Below are positions 25,959 through 34,967 of a stretch of 64,000 bases of DNA, piece by piece (the stretch's first letter is position 1; each line of letters opens with the position of its first letter). A program made the position numbers and the translations under genes. This DNA comes from Thermoproteus uzoniensis 768-20 (lineage in GTDB: Archaea > Thermoproteota > Thermoprotei > Thermoproteales > Thermoproteaceae). The notes beneath the pieces were generated by a model. The model was not told where the DNA came from. It did no database searches and saw only the letters and a program-made list of their open reading frames with translations. The stretch spans positions 1,620,622 through 1,684,621 of the forward strand of contig NC_015315.1 in NCBI RefSeq assembly GCF_000193375.1. The letters are read 5' to 3'.

Positions 25959-26587
25959 GACGAGAGGTCCCTCAAGGCCTCTAAGGGCCCCATGGCCATT
26001 AGGTAGTCGCCTTCCTGCGCCACGGCGTCTGGCGACGTGATTATCTCGTCGTTTCTTATCAAGGCCGCCTTAACGCCGTAGGACTCCTCTATCTCGGCCA
26101 AGCTACGGCCGAGCGGTCTGGAATCCGCGGTCACGAACATCTCCAGAAGCCCGAAGTCGCCTCTGAGAGGGGTTATCCTTGTATACTTGAGGTTAAGTAG
26201 CCTGTATAGTCTGCCCAGAATACACTGCGAGGCGCTCACGGTCACTATGCCGTACTTCTCCGCCTCCTCCTCCGCCGCTTGGTTCCTCAACGTCACTACA
26301 ACGCGCGGCACGCCTCTGGATCTGCACAGTTTTGCCAGAGACATATTGAGCGAATCGTTGGGGGAAATGAAAAGGGCCGTCTCGACGTCCTCAAGGCCAA
26401 TTCTGTCGACGAGCGCCTCGTACGTCTCCGATTTAATCGTATGTATATAGACAGGGTACTTGATGAATTCCTTACCTCTGTATTCGTTGGATATGAGGTG
26501 TATGGTATATCCGTTATCCGCCAGCGCCTCCACGACGAGTTTGGTCAAGTCGTCGCCGCTGTCCAGCACAAGCGCCTTTCTGGCCAC
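25955..26587 (-). CDS. RCK (TrkA-N/TrkA-C) regulatory subunit
   Basis: 210 aa. Residues 1-120 are a Rossmann-like RCK_N domain (ALVLDSGDDLTKLVVEALAD, TALFISPNDSLNMSLAKLCR, VVVTLRNQAAEEEAEKYGIV). Residues 140-210 are a TrkA_C domain (RPLGRSLAEIEESYGVKAAL, AVAQEGDYLMAMGPLEALRD). The usual GxGxxG of RCK_N is degenerate (LDSGDD), so ligand may differ from NAD. TrkA-type proteins regulate K+ channels and transporters by ligand binding. Its ATGA overlap with the APC permease implies co-translation and a physical complex. Confidence 0.88.
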   Translation of the reverse strand: MARKALVLDSGDDLTKLVVEALADNGYTIHLISNEYRGKEFIKYPVYIHTIKSETYEALVDRIGLEDVETALFISPNDSLNMSLAKLCRSRGVPRVVVTLRNQAAEEEAEKYGIVTVSASQCILGRLYRLLNLKYTRITPLRGDFGLLEMFVTADSRPLGRSLAEIEESYGVKAALIRNDEIITSPDAVAQEGDYLMAMGPLEALRDLSS

Positions 26588-26691
26588 GTCGAATCGTTAA
26601 AGCATAAATATAAGCTAAGCCGCTTTAGGATAGAGATCGTCATCCCCAGCCTATGGCAGTTATGGGCATGGCCGTCGTGAGCGCTAAAATA

Positions 26692-27855
26692 TTACATATA
26701 CATAAATAAAGGAAACATTATAATTATAATAAAGATATATATCGATAATAAATATATGTTATTAATAAATCTATTAATAATCTTATAGTATATAAAAGCA
26801 CCCAGTATGAGCAGGGCTATCGACGCCGGCAACGGCGTCAGAGCCGACGCGGCCGCCATGGTCGACGAAATGCCTGTAGCCAGCCGCGCTAAGTTCGTGT
26901 AGCCTCTATCGGTAAGCCTGGCCCTAGCGAGCCTCTTCAGCACAGCCTCGCTTGCGACCGATAGGAAGTAGTTCAACATGAGTATGGCGAAGAGTATCAA
27001 CACGTAGTAGGCGCCGGGGTTCTGGTACGCCGGGGCGAACTCCGCCGATATCTTCGGCAGAAGCGCTACCGAGGATAGTAGGGAGAATAGGAGCAGGTGT
27101 TCCCAGGGCGTGTGGGCCGCAATAGGATCGCCGAGAAGCAAGACGAACTCGCCCTGCGTGTGGGTGAGCCTCGAGCGCAACGGCTGGCGCCAGCTACCGT
27201 AGCGCGTCTTCATGAGCTTCACAAACAGGTCGTGCGATCTCAGCCCCATGGCCCTAAAGACGTAGATATCGGCCTCCACCTCCAGAGCCCTCACCAAGAC
27301 GAAGAGCAGGTAAACGGTCGAGATTACCAACGCCACCGAAAACACATAGACGTAGGCCGGGAGCGAGCCCAGGGAGGCGTAAGTCGCCGGCAGGGCCGCC
27401 ATCTCTCCGTAGAGGACGGCGCCTACCGCCCATATCTTGGCCGGGTGTTTGAGCCTCGCGTGAGCCTCCTCGTGGAGCTCGACGAACCTCTCCAAGTCGG
27501 GATCCTCCCCGCCGCTCAGCACCACGAAGGACACCCACCGCGTCAGTCCGCCCGTGGTGAAGCCGTAAGGCTTCGCGCCGTCTATCTTGATCTTTATCAA
27601 GTGGATTCCTCTGCCTACCCTGAATATCTTGCCGGCCGCGAGCTCTAGGGATAGAACCAGCGCTAGGAACATGCCGGAGCCCAGAGAGGCCAGCGCCAGG
27701 TACGGCGTCAGCCCGTCGTAGGGCCCGGCCGCAATCTTGTTCAACAACGGCGCCATGAGGCGCGCCAGCCGTATTTGGGCGTATAGTAGGGCTAGGCCTG
27801 AGGGGACCAACGCAGACGACGCCGCGATCAGCAGACTGCCCGCGCCGATCCTCAC
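26692..27855 (-). CDS. Membrane zinc metalloprotease (M48/M56-like)
   Basis: 387 aa with about seven membrane segments. The HExxH-type motif is HEEAH (H128-H132) in FVELHEEAHARLKHP, and a downstream glutamate in ALEVEADIY is the likely third zinc ligand; together these fit gluzincins of the HtpX/BlaR1 class. The catalytic part faces the cytoplasm between helices 3 and 4. The last 35 codons switch to AT-rich codons (IIIIMFPLFMYM end), unlike the rest of the gene. TATA-like CTATTTTAG lies 25 bp upstream. The family role, membrane-protein quality control, is inference. Confidence 0.75.
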   Translation of the reverse strand: MRIGAGSLLIAASSALVPSGLALLYAQIRLARLMAPLLNKIAAGPYDGLTPYLALASLGSGMFLALVLSLELAAGKIFRVGRGIHLIKIKIDGAKPYGFTTGGLTRWVSFVVLSGGEDPDLERFVELHEEAHARLKHPAKIWAVGAVLYGEMAALPATYASLGSLPAYVYVFSVALVISTVYLLFVLVRALEVEADIYVFRAMGLRSHDLFVKLMKTRYGSWRQPLRSRLTHTQGEFVLLLGDPIAAHTPWEHLLLFSLLSSVALLPKISAEFAPAYQNPGAYYVLILFAILMLNYFLSVASEAVLKRLARARLTDRGYTNLARLATGISSTMAAASALTPLPASIALLILGAFIYYKIINRFINNIYLLSIYIFIIIIMFPLFMYM

Positions 27856-27923
27856 GTAAGGTGCGATCTGTACTATTTTAGCCGATATCGCGAATCTTTA
27901 AAAACTGCCCCATACTGGAGGTT

Positions 27924-28208
27924 ATGCATAGGGATAAGGCTGTCGGCATAGGTCTGTTGATCCTGTCGGTGTTGGTGATCGTCGTCTACGCCTGGCTCGT
28001 CTTTCTGACTAAGTACGACATAGTGGTCCTAAAGGCCACTGCGTTTCTCGCCGTGGCGGCCGTGTTCGGCATATTGGGCTGGGTCGGCTACGCGCTGGCG
28101 ACTACTCCGCCTCCGAAGCCCATAGAGGAGATAGAGAAGGAGGTGGAGCAGGCCTTGAAGGAGATAGAGAAACAGATGCAGGAGCAGGACAAGGGACAGA
28201 CACAGTAG
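27924..28208 (+). CDS. Small two-helix membrane protein with charged C-terminal coil
   Basis: 94 aa: two membrane segments (about 8-28 and 36-60) and a cytoplasmic tail with a heptad-like helix (PIEEIEKEVEQALKEIEKQM). Family not recognised. CTTTAAAAAC is 26 bp upstream of the ATG. It is divergent from the metalloprotease, which has a separate TATA box. Confidence 0.8.
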   Translation: MHRDKAVGIGLLILSVLVIVVYAWLVFLTKYDIVVLKATAFLAVAAVFGILGWVGYALATTPPPKPIEEIEKEVEQALKEIEKQMQEQDKGQTQ

Positions 28209-28301
28209 CCGATAGGCCTTGCCCGCGCCGGGCTTGCCGCTCTGCGCCAATCCGGCCGCGGCATATTTGCAGACCTTCGCCTACAGCTCAGCAATCCGTT
28301 G

Positions 28302-28865
28302 ATGCAGATCTTCAGACCCTACGTGGACTGGTCCAAGTCTGCCCGGATACTGGACAATAAACGGCTCGGCAAACAGAGGGTGGAGGCCAAGCAGGTCATA
28401 ATGGCTATTCTGAGGCGCATGGGCGTTCTGAACGACGGCAGGAGGGGCTGGCTTAACCACCCCGTGGTGTTGATGTACTACAACGACGGGCGGCCCTATC
28501 TGGACGACTTGGTGGGGTACTTCGAGGCGGCGGTGGCTGAGTGGAGATCCAGAGGATTCAGGAACGAGATATCGCTGGACGATATAAGGCCGTTGATAAA
28601 GTCAGCTACGTCTGCCCCCGGCACGCCCATAACTCACGTGCACGAGGTGGAGTACAGGAGGGTGCTCCTCCTCAAGGATCCCTGCTACTATATCGATAAG
28701 TTCTCCAGAGAGGAGATAGAGGAGATCTTGGAGACGGAGCCCGTGCCCATCAAGGGCGTGAACACGTGGATCTTCGACGTCTACGACGTCTACAAGCGTT
28801 TTGTGGCCGAGCTCAAATCCGGCAGGAGGATCTGCGCGCCTATATTTCCGAAAAAGCCCGCGTGA
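28302..28865 (+). CDS. Pyrimidine-dimer DNA glycosylase family protein (Pyr_excise)
   Basis: 187 aa. The N-terminus MQIFRPYVDWSKSARILDNK followed by RLGKQRVEAKQ is the hallmark of the PF03013 family (T4 endonuclease V-like). HHP-equivalent GWLNHPVVLMYYNDG and FEAAVAEWRSRGFRNE are further conserved blocks. These enzymes excise UV photoproducts; many family members are known only by similarity. A TTG at 28299 precedes the ATG. The last 26 bp overlap the convergent archaemetzincin gene. Confidence 0.82.
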   Translation: MQIFRPYVDWSKSARILDNKRLGKQRVEAKQVIMAILRRMGVLNDGRRGWLNHPVVLMYYNDGRPYLDDLVGYFEAAVAEWRSRGFRNEISLDDIRPLIKSATSAPGTPITHVHEVEYRRVLLLKDPCYYIDKFSREEIEEILETEPVPIKGVNTWIFDVYDVYKRFVAELKSGRRICAPIFPKKPA

Positions 28866-29346
28866 GCTTGGCGAAGCAGGCCTCGCAGAAGCCGGGCCCC
28901 TTAAGGTCGGTGTCTCTGACCGTGTTGCTGAAGTACATAACGCATCTGGGATCTGCGCAGTGGCCCAGCCCAAAGGTGTGGCCCAGCTCGTGCACTATCT
29001 CCTTGGCCAGCCTCATCTCGAAGAGCTCAACGGCCGATCTCAGCCTCTCCGTGAACACGACGGCCTTATGGCCGTGGGCCACGCCGAAGACGAAGTTGAG
29101 GCCCGGCACGTAGCCGTCGCCCTCGACCACGTAGACGTATCTATCCCATCCCCTCACCGGCCTCAACAGATCCAGCAATAGATCTGCCCTTATCTGTCCC
29201 CTGGCCTTGTTATACGCCCTTGCCTTCACGTCGCCAAGATCCGCCGCCACGACATCTAGCCTTATCAAGCCTCTGAACGACGACTCGACGACCTCGACGA
29301 CGCGTCTACCTATCTCCGCCTCCGCCGTCAGAAGAACTCTGGCCAT
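28840..29346 (-). CDS. amzA: Archaemetzincin
   Basis: 168 aa, typical length. The extended zinc motif HELGHTFGLGHC (about 121-132), then CVMYFSNTV with the Met-turn methionine and CEAC (about 155-158), match archaemetzincins, which bind one catalytic and one structural zinc. Natural substrate unknown. The divergent GDPD gene starts only 27 bp away, so each gene's TATA-like box lies in the other's leader region. Confidence 0.95.
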   Translation of the reverse strand: MARVLLTAEAEIGRRVVEVVESSFRGLIRLDVVAADLGDVKARAYNKARGQIRADLLLDLLRPVRGWDRYVYVVEGDGYVPGLNFVFGVAHGHKAVVFTERLRSAVELFEMRLAKEIVHELGHTFGLGHCADPRCVMYFSNTVRDTDLKGPGFCEACFAKLTRAFSEI

Positions 29347-29373
29347 GTTTTAAATTTAGAGATCTATTTTTCC

Positions 29374-30075
29374 GTGCATAGAGTCCTCGAGGCGCTTTCG
29401 AGGAAGGCTGTGATCGGCCACAGAGGCTTCCCTCTTAAAAGGCCCGAGAACACCGTCGCCTCCTTTATGGCTGCTATAGAGGCCGGCGCCGATGTAGTCG
29501 AGATGGACGTGTGGAAGACCGCGGACGGCGTGCCGGTGGTAATCCACGACGGTTTGGTGAAGACGCCCGGCGGCGAGTTGAAGGTGAAAGAGGCGCGTTG
29601 GCCGGAGCTGGCTATCCACAGAGTGGGCGGCGAGCCGATCCCCACTCTAGAGGACGCGCTACAGGCCATAGGGGGAAGGGCCGGCGTGTTCGTAGAGGTC
29701 AAGGACCTCGATGCCGCAGAGCTCGTGGGCGAAGTTTTGAGGCGCGTCGGCGCCACGTCGTGGGCCGCCGTTATAAGCTTCCACGAGGAGGCCTTGGCCC
29801 GGCTTAAGGGCCTTGTCCCTCTCGGCTTAATATACGCCAAGCCGCCGGGCAGAATAGCCGACGCGAGGCGCCTGGGCCTCGACTTTGTGCTCCCCCACTA
29901 TAGGCTCGCGACCTCCAAGGCCGTGGAGTTCGCCCACAGAATGGGCCTCAAGGTCGTTGCTTGGACCGTCAACGATGGGCGGGTCATGGAGGAGCTCTGG
30001 TCTCGGGGGGTTGACGGAATAGCCAGCGACGACGTGGAGCTCGCTGTCTCTGTGCGGAATAAATTTAACCGGTAA
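29374..30075 (+). CDS. ugpQ: Glycerophosphodiester phosphodiesterase
   Basis: 233 aa TIM-barrel GDPD. IGHRGFPLKRPENTVASF (about 13-30) gives the catalytic His-Arg and Glu; EMDVWKTADGVPVVIHDGLV (about 41-60) gives the metal-binding Glu-Asp and second catalytic His; VFVEVKD and VVAWTVND follow. It hydrolyses glycerophosphodiesters, here probably from archaeal lipid turnover. GTG start, 25 bp after GTTTTAAATTT. Confidence 0.93.
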   Translation: MHRVLEALSRKAVIGHRGFPLKRPENTVASFMAAIEAGADVVEMDVWKTADGVPVVIHDGLVKTPGGELKVKEARWPELAIHRVGGEPIPTLEDALQAIGGRAGVFVEVKDLDAAELVGEVLRRVGATSWAAVISFHEEALARLKGLVPLGLIYAKPPGRIADARRLGLDFVLPHYRLATSKAVEFAHRMGLKVVAWTVNDGRVMEELWSRGVDGIASDDVELAVSVRNKFNR

Positions 30076-30090
30076 ATTTGTCTAAGGCAA

Positions 30091-31248
30091 GTGCGCAACG
30101 CAAGCTATTGGGGCTTGATACTGGCCGGCTCCTTGGTGGGCTTCATATGGGGCGCCAACCAAGTGGCCCTCTCGATATACCTAGTCAAGATAGGGCTAGA
30201 TGCCGCGCAGATAGGCGCCGTCTACGGCGTCTCCACCGCCGCGATGACCGCCGGCTCTTTGTTGTGGGGCTACCTAGCAGATATATACGACAGGAGGCGC
30301 CTCTACTACGCCCTATCGTTCGCCTCGGCCACGTTCACCGCCTTGATGGCAACGGCCAGACCCTTCGTCGTTGCGGCGTCCTACATCTCGGCGAGCTTGT
30401 TGAACAGAGGGGTGGTATACAGCGCAATTCTCGGCGACTATGCCAAGGCTAGAGGCCTCTCCAACGAGGCCTTCTCCCTCTCCTCGTCTCTCTCCTCGTT
30501 CTTCGCCGCGCTGGGTTCCCTCTCGGCCTCCATAACCGCCGCGGGCATTCCCGGCTTCCAGACGCTCTTCCTGCTGGAAAGCCTCGCAATAGCCGTATCG
30601 GCCGCCTTGCTATCCCTATCGGAGCCTATCGCCGCCGTGGAGCGAGGCGGGCTCTCGCTCAATCTGAGAACTCTTAGATCCTACTGGTTGCTCAAGCGCT
30701 TGATCCCGGAGTCCTTAATAGGGTTGGGGGCCGGGGTCATAATACCTCTATTCTCTCTATGGTTCTATATAAAGTTCCACGTGGCTATGGGAAGCCTCGC
30801 GGTCTTCTACGCCGCGTCTGACCTAACGCTCGCCTTGGGGGCTGCATCTGCGCCTTTGATAGCTAGGGCGTTGCGGAGCAGAGTCGACGCCATCGTCGTG
30901 TTGCAGTCGTTAGCCACTGCGTTGTTGGCCTCGATGCCCTTCGTCGGCTCGGCCGAGGTCGCCCTGTCCCTCTTCGTGGCCAGAACGGCGTTGATGAACA
31001 TGGCCAATCCTCTGCTGTCGGCGTTGATAAACGATCTGGTGCCCCAGGAAGAGCGCGGCAGAGTCTTCGGCTTGTGGAACACGCTCAGCAGTGTGCCTAG
31101 AGCCGTAGGGCCCGCCATAGGGGGGTACCTCATGGGCTCAGGCATGATAGATGCCCCGTTGTTCATAACGGCGGGGCTATACGCCGTAGCCGTGGCCCTG
31201 TTCAAGGCGCTTTTAGGCCAGGCCGAGTCCAGGCTAGCGCGCGGCTAG
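30091..31248 (+). CDS. Major facilitator superfamily transporter, 385 aa
   Basis: Twelve membrane segments. The loop after segment 2 reads YLADIYDRRRL, and segment 8-10 residues include LINDLVPQEERGRVFGLWNT, the second MFS motif common in drug/efflux-type MFS. GTG start, 26 bp after AATAAATTTAAC. It is not obviously in an operon; the end overlaps mobB (convergent) by 15 bp. Substrate unknown. Confidence 0.88.
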   Translation: MRNASYWGLILAGSLVGFIWGANQVALSIYLVKIGLDAAQIGAVYGVSTAAMTAGSLLWGYLADIYDRRRLYYALSFASATFTALMATARPFVVAASYISASLLNRGVVYSAILGDYAKARGLSNEAFSLSSSLSSFFAALGSLSASITAAGIPGFQTLFLLESLAIAVSAALLSLSEPIAAVERGGLSLNLRTLRSYWLLKRLIPESLIGLGAGVIIPLFSLWFYIKFHVAMGSLAVFYAASDLTLALGAASAPLIARALRSRVDAIVVLQSLATALLASMPFVGSAEVALSLFVARTALMNMANPLLSALINDLVPQEERGRVFGLWNTLSSVPRAVGPAIGGYLMGSGMIDAPLFITAGLYAVAVALFKALLGQAESRLARG

Positions 31249-31674
31249 AAACGCCAGCAACCCGTCTGCGTCCACGTCGCATCTGGCCCGCTTTAAGAAC
31301 TCCTCCGACCTCCTCAACGCGTCGTCCAGCGAGACGACCACGTCGGCATCCGCCGGCGGATCGGGCCCTATATGTATTTTGAAGCCGAGCTTGGCATCCC
31401 TAAAGCCCTCTATCACCACGAGGTCCGAATCTATGCGGCACAGCGATAGTCTGTCCGAGAACACGGCCCACATGCCGCCGCCTCTCAAGACGACCACGTC
31501 GGCTCCAGCAACCTTCATCCTGTAGCTGTCCTTACCCGGCACGTCAGGGGCGTGATGGCTCTGTTTGACGGCAACCACCCTATACCCCAAGGACCTAGCT
31601 ATAGATATGAGCCTCTCGGCAAGCGCCGTCTTCCCCACGTCCTTGTTGCCGGTTATCTGTATCACGCAAACCAC
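31234..31674 (-). CDS. mobB: Molybdopterin-guanine dinucleotide biosynthesis protein B
   Basis: 146 aa. Walker A is ITGNKDVGKTALAERLI (about 7-23). VAVKQSHHAPDVPGKDSYRM (switch-like His pair) and VVIEGFRDAKLGFKI are typical of MobB GTPases. It supports molybdenum/tungsten cofactor synthesis. It overlaps the end of moeA by 13 bp in the same operon. Confidence 0.94.
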   Translation of the reverse strand: MVCVIQITGNKDVGKTALAERLISIARSLGYRVVAVKQSHHAPDVPGKDSYRMKVAGADVVVLRGGGMWAVFSDRLSLCRIDSDLVVIEGFRDAKLGFKIHIGPDPPADADVVVSLDDALRRSEEFLKRARCDVDADGLLAFLAAR

Positions 31675-32894
31675 CTCCCCATATCTCTGGGATCTCTGTA
31701 CAACAACATCAACACCTTGTCGCCCCTCTTGGCGCCTCCCGGCGGTATCAGCAACACGCCGGACGCGTCGGGGTCGGTGAACGAGTGGTGCTTCGTCCTC
31801 AACGGCGTGGCCACTATCTCGCCGTCCTTGTACTCCGCCTTCGCCCTCACGAACTGGGCCAACTCGCCCGTCACGTCGGCCGCCAGCGTGGCGTATACCC
31901 AGCCATTGCCGGGCCCCGCGACCACGTTGGCCATCTTCCTCATGACCGGCTCGACTATGCGTATCGTGCCGTGCAACGCGCTGATGGGATAGCCCGAGAG
32001 CCCGAAGACCACCTTGCCGTTGACCACGGCCACAGAGGTGGGGCGGCCGGGCTTCATTCTGAAGCCCCTAATCCCGGCAAAGCCCAGCTTGTAGAAGTGA
32101 TCTATCTCGCTGGGGCCCGCCCCGCCAGTTACTATAACAGCGTCTACTTTCTGCAACGCCTCCTCGACGGCCTTCTTAAGCGCCTCGTTGTCGTCGCCCA
32201 TGACCCTCCTATCGGCGATCTCGACGTAAGGCATATAGTTGCGGATGTACCACTCCACCAGAGACCCCGTCGACTCGATTACCTTACCCCTGAGGACGAG
32301 CTCGGCGGCCTCGTCGGGATCTATAGGCGGCTTTATCAACTCGTCTCCAGTGGAGAAGATCGCTATCTTGGGCCTCCTGTACGCCCTCACCTTGGTCACG
32401 CCAACGTCCAGGAGGGCCACTACGTCGAATACCGTGAGCACTTGGCCCTTCTTGACGAGGACGGCGCCCTTGGGGGCGTAGGCGCCTGGGGGATCGACGT
32501 TGTCGTAGGCGTTGTACTTGCGCGACACAGAGATCCTATCGCCCTCCCTCCTCGCCGCCTCCTCCGGCACCACTGCATCGGCCCCTTCTGGGAGGAAGGC
32601 GCCTACAGTCACGTAATACGCCTCGCCGCGCCCCACCCTAGCCTCTCTGTACTGGCCCACCAGTATGGAGCCCACCACGACGAACTCGCCCGGGGTCTCC
32701 GCCGAGTTCACCGCGTAGCCGTCGTAGGCGGCTCTAGGCCTCGGCGGATAGTCGTGCGGCATCACCACATCCCTCGCCGCCACGAAGCCTGCGGCGTCCC
32801 AAGTCGGAATGGTCAAGACGTCCTCGATAGGCCTTATCTGGGACAGGAGATCAGTTATCTTAGAGAGAGGCGACGGCCTCTCTAAATAACGCAT
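31662..32894 (-). CDS. moeA: Molybdopterin molybdenumtransferase
   Basis: 410 aa, all four MoeA domains present. PPRPRAAYDGYAV near residue 45-57 (the DGYA motif), GAFLPEGADAVVPEE, IAIFSTGDELIKP and the MPT-binding VIVTGGAGPSEIDHF (GGxSxG/TGG region) and KPGRPTSVAVVNGKVVFGLS are visible. It inserts molybdate or tungstate into adenylylated molybdopterin. Many hyperthermophilic crenarchaea use tungsten. TATA-like AATATATAC is 26 bp upstream; mobB follows in the operon. Confidence 0.95.
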   Translation of the reverse strand: MRYLERPSPLSKITDLLSQIRPIEDVLTIPTWDAAGFVAARDVVMPHDYPPRPRAAYDGYAVNSAETPGEFVVVGSILVGQYREARVGRGEAYYVTVGAFLPEGADAVVPEEAARREGDRISVSRKYNAYDNVDPPGAYAPKGAVLVKKGQVLTVFDVVALLDVGVTKVRAYRRPKIAIFSTGDELIKPPIDPDEAAELVLRGKVIESTGSLVEWYIRNYMPYVEIADRRVMGDDNEALKKAVEEALQKVDAVIVTGGAGPSEIDHFYKLGFAGIRGFRMKPGRPTSVAVVNGKVVFGLSGYPISALHGTIRIVEPVMRKMANVVAGPGNGWVYATLAADVTGELAQFVRAKAEYKDGEIVATPLRTKHHSFTDPDASGVLLIPPGGAKRGDKVLMLLYRDPRDMGRWFA

Positions 32895-32948
32895 ATACCT
32901 CCAGCCTATTTACAATATATACTTTACCGCGTCGGAGCTACAGCGGGG

Positions 32949-33656
32949 TTAAACGCGTCTTGCTATGACCATCGCGTGCGCCACGTCGTAGGGCTCGAGG
33001 TGGACGGTGTCCAAAATCTCGTATCCGCGCTCTTTCAACACATTGATCTCCTGCTTGAAGGTCTCCGACGGCTCCTTGGTCACATCTATACTCATCGCCT
33101 TTATTACCAACATTACATGGCCGCCCTTCTTTAAGAAGTAGTCCGCGTTGTCGGCCAATATCTTCGCCTGCGCTGGCTGTGCTATATCTATGTAAACCAC
33201 ATCGACGCCCTTGATATAGTGCGCGTACTGGTACGGGAATCTGGCGTCGCCGAGTATCGGCACTACGTTCTTCCTGCCTTGGTCGACCAGCTTCTCCATG
33301 AACTCCCTGAAGACTCTCGGCGAGAACTCGACGGAATATATCAGCCCTCTTTCGCCCACTATATCGCTCACGTGGCTCGGCGTGGTCCCCGAGGCGGCGC
33401 CGAGATATAGTATGTGCGACCCCTCAGCTATGGGCATCTCCTTGAGCCCGTTCAGTATGGCCGCGGCAAGCTTAGATCTATAGGGGTTCCACTCCCTATA
33501 CTCCACGTCTCTCCACTTAATCAACCTCTCGCCGTACACCCTCCTGCCCGGCGTCAAGTTCCTCGTCGCCAGTCTCTCCGAGCCGTCCTCGAACTTCGCC
33601 ACGTAGACGCCGGCGAACCTCTCGTGAGGCCTCACATCGACGACTTCTATGGACAT
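32949..33656 (-). CDS. flpA: Fibrillarin-like 2'-O-methyltransferase
   Basis: 235 aa. SAM-dependent methyltransferase of C/D box sRNPs. A short N-terminal beta domain precedes the Rossmann fold with [20 protein letters not shown] (SAM motif I), [19 protein letters not shown]-like motif II and [20 protein letters not shown]. The catalytic tetrad region [11 protein letters not shown] is present. It is the second gene of an operon with Nop5, its obligate partner. C/D box sRNA genes in this window are likely substrates' guides. Confidence 0.97.
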   Translation of the reverse strand: MSIEVVDVRPHERFAGVYVAKFEDGSERLATRNLTPGRRVYGERLIKWRDVEYREWNPYRSKLAAAILNGLKEMPIAEGSHILYLGAASGTTPSHVSDIVGERGLIYSVEFSPRVFREFMEKLVDQGRKNVVPILGDARFPYQYAHYIKGVDVVYIDIAQPAQAKILADNADYFLKKGGHVMLVIKAMSIDVTKEPSETFKQEINVLKERGYEILDTVHLEPYDVAHAMVIARRV

Positions 33657-33680
33657 ATCCCTACGCCTCTCCCATGCTTT

Positions 33681-34937
33681 TTATTCTTTCTTCGACGGCT
33701 TCTTCGCCGAGGGCTTCTTCGGCGGAGGCCCTTGCCTCCTCTCCGGCGCCCTAGCCGGCTTGACCGCAGGCGCTCTGGGCGGCGGCTTGGCGTATAGGGT
33801 CTTTATCTCTTGGATACGCGCCAGGAGATCCTCCTTCAACTTAGCCGCTATGAAGTTGCCGGTGAAAGCGTCGGCCTTAGCCGCTATGGCCAACTTGGCG
33901 GCGAGCGCCCTCGCTATCTTGCCGCGTTGCCACCTAGGCGCGCGGAATATCTCGGGGTACTGGAATATCACGCCGTGTTTCGGGGGCTTGCCGCCGGTGC
34001 GGAGGGCTCTGAACAAAGCCTTCTCGGCGCCCAGCACCTGCACCGTAGATGCGGGCAACATGGCGAGGCGGGAGAGGCCTCCGGCCAACTTTATGAGCCT
34101 CGCGCCGAGGAGCGGCCCCACGAGCTCCCTTATATTCGGCGCTACGTCCTTCATGGCCTCGTCTATATACTCCGACAATTTGTTTCTATAATCATCTAGC
34201 CTTAAATATATGTCTGCATACGTCCTTATCTGGTCGAGATCCCACTCGGACATGTCGGCGCCTATGCTCTTCCTGGCGGCCTCCACTATCCTCTTTACCC
34301 TATCCTCGGGTGCCCCCTTCAAGACCTCCTTGACGGCGTCGGGCGAATACTTGGACCTATGGCCTATGTTCTTGACCAACAACACGTACTCCTTATTGTC
34401 CCTGACTAGCTCCTCCAGCTCTGGGAAGTGTATCCCGTACCACTCCCTGATGCGCGACGCGATGAGGTTCAACGTCTTGTCGATATCGTCGACAGTGCTT
34501 ATGGACTGAGCTATGAACAGGTCGCGCTTCTCCACGGCCTGCCTCAGCTTGCTCCTGGTGATGAGGTCCGAGACCTCGAGGAGGAGGGAGTCGTACTCCT
34601 CCTTGCTCACGCCTAGGGCGGGCAGATAGACGTCCCAGAACTTGCGTCTGAACTCGGCAACTACCTGGTCCGGCGACTCGCTGATTATCTCGACCCCCTG
34701 CAAAGCCGCCGACAGCCTTCTGGCCAGTTCGGGATCCTCCAAGACTATTTTATCCCCCCGGCCCTTAAGCCTCTCGACGAGCTCCAAGAGCTCGGGCACG
34801 GGAGTGGACTTCTCCAGCTCCGCGAGCTTGCCCGCTATGACGTCGGCCTTCCTATCGAAGAGAGCCTTGTCCACCACGTCCCCCTTGTCGTCCAAGGCTA
34901 TCAGACCCAGAATGTCCGTAGCTATATGTATCGTCAT
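33681..34937 (-). CDS. nop5: Nop5/Nop56-58 C/D box sRNP core protein
   Basis: 418 aa. N-terminal domain (about 1-115) binds fibrillarin; a long coiled-coil (about 120-240) dimerises; the NOP domain includes VAPNIRELVGPLLGARLIKL and ASTVQVLGAEKALFRAL, with GKPPKHGVIFQYPEIFRAPR typical of the RNA/L7Ae-binding surface. The C-terminus is a Lys/Pro-rich tail (PPKKPSAKKPSKKE). flpA follows 24 bp downstream. The pair with L7Ae forms the archaeal box C/D methylation complex. Confidence 0.97.
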   Translation of the reverse strand: MTIHIATDILGLIALDDKGDVVDKALFDRKADVIAGKLAELEKSTPVPELLELVERLKGRGDKIVLEDPELARRLSAALQGVEIISESPDQVVAEFRRKFWDVYLPALGVSKEEYDSLLLEVSDLITRSKLRQAVEKRDLFIAQSISTVDDIDKTLNLIASRIREWYGIHFPELEELVRDNKEYVLLVKNIGHRSKYSPDAVKEVLKGAPEDRVKRIVEAARKSIGADMSEWDLDQIRTYADIYLRLDDYRNKLSEYIDEAMKDVAPNIRELVGPLLGARLIKLAGGLSRLAMLPASTVQVLGAEKALFRALRTGGKPPKHGVIFQYPEIFRAPRWQRGKIARALAAKLAIAAKADAFTGNFIAAKLKEDLLARIQEIKTLYAKPPPRAPAVKPARAPERRQGPPPKKPSAKKPSKKE

Positions 34938-34967
34938 CGGAAACCACTAGCAGGTGCCTTATTAATA

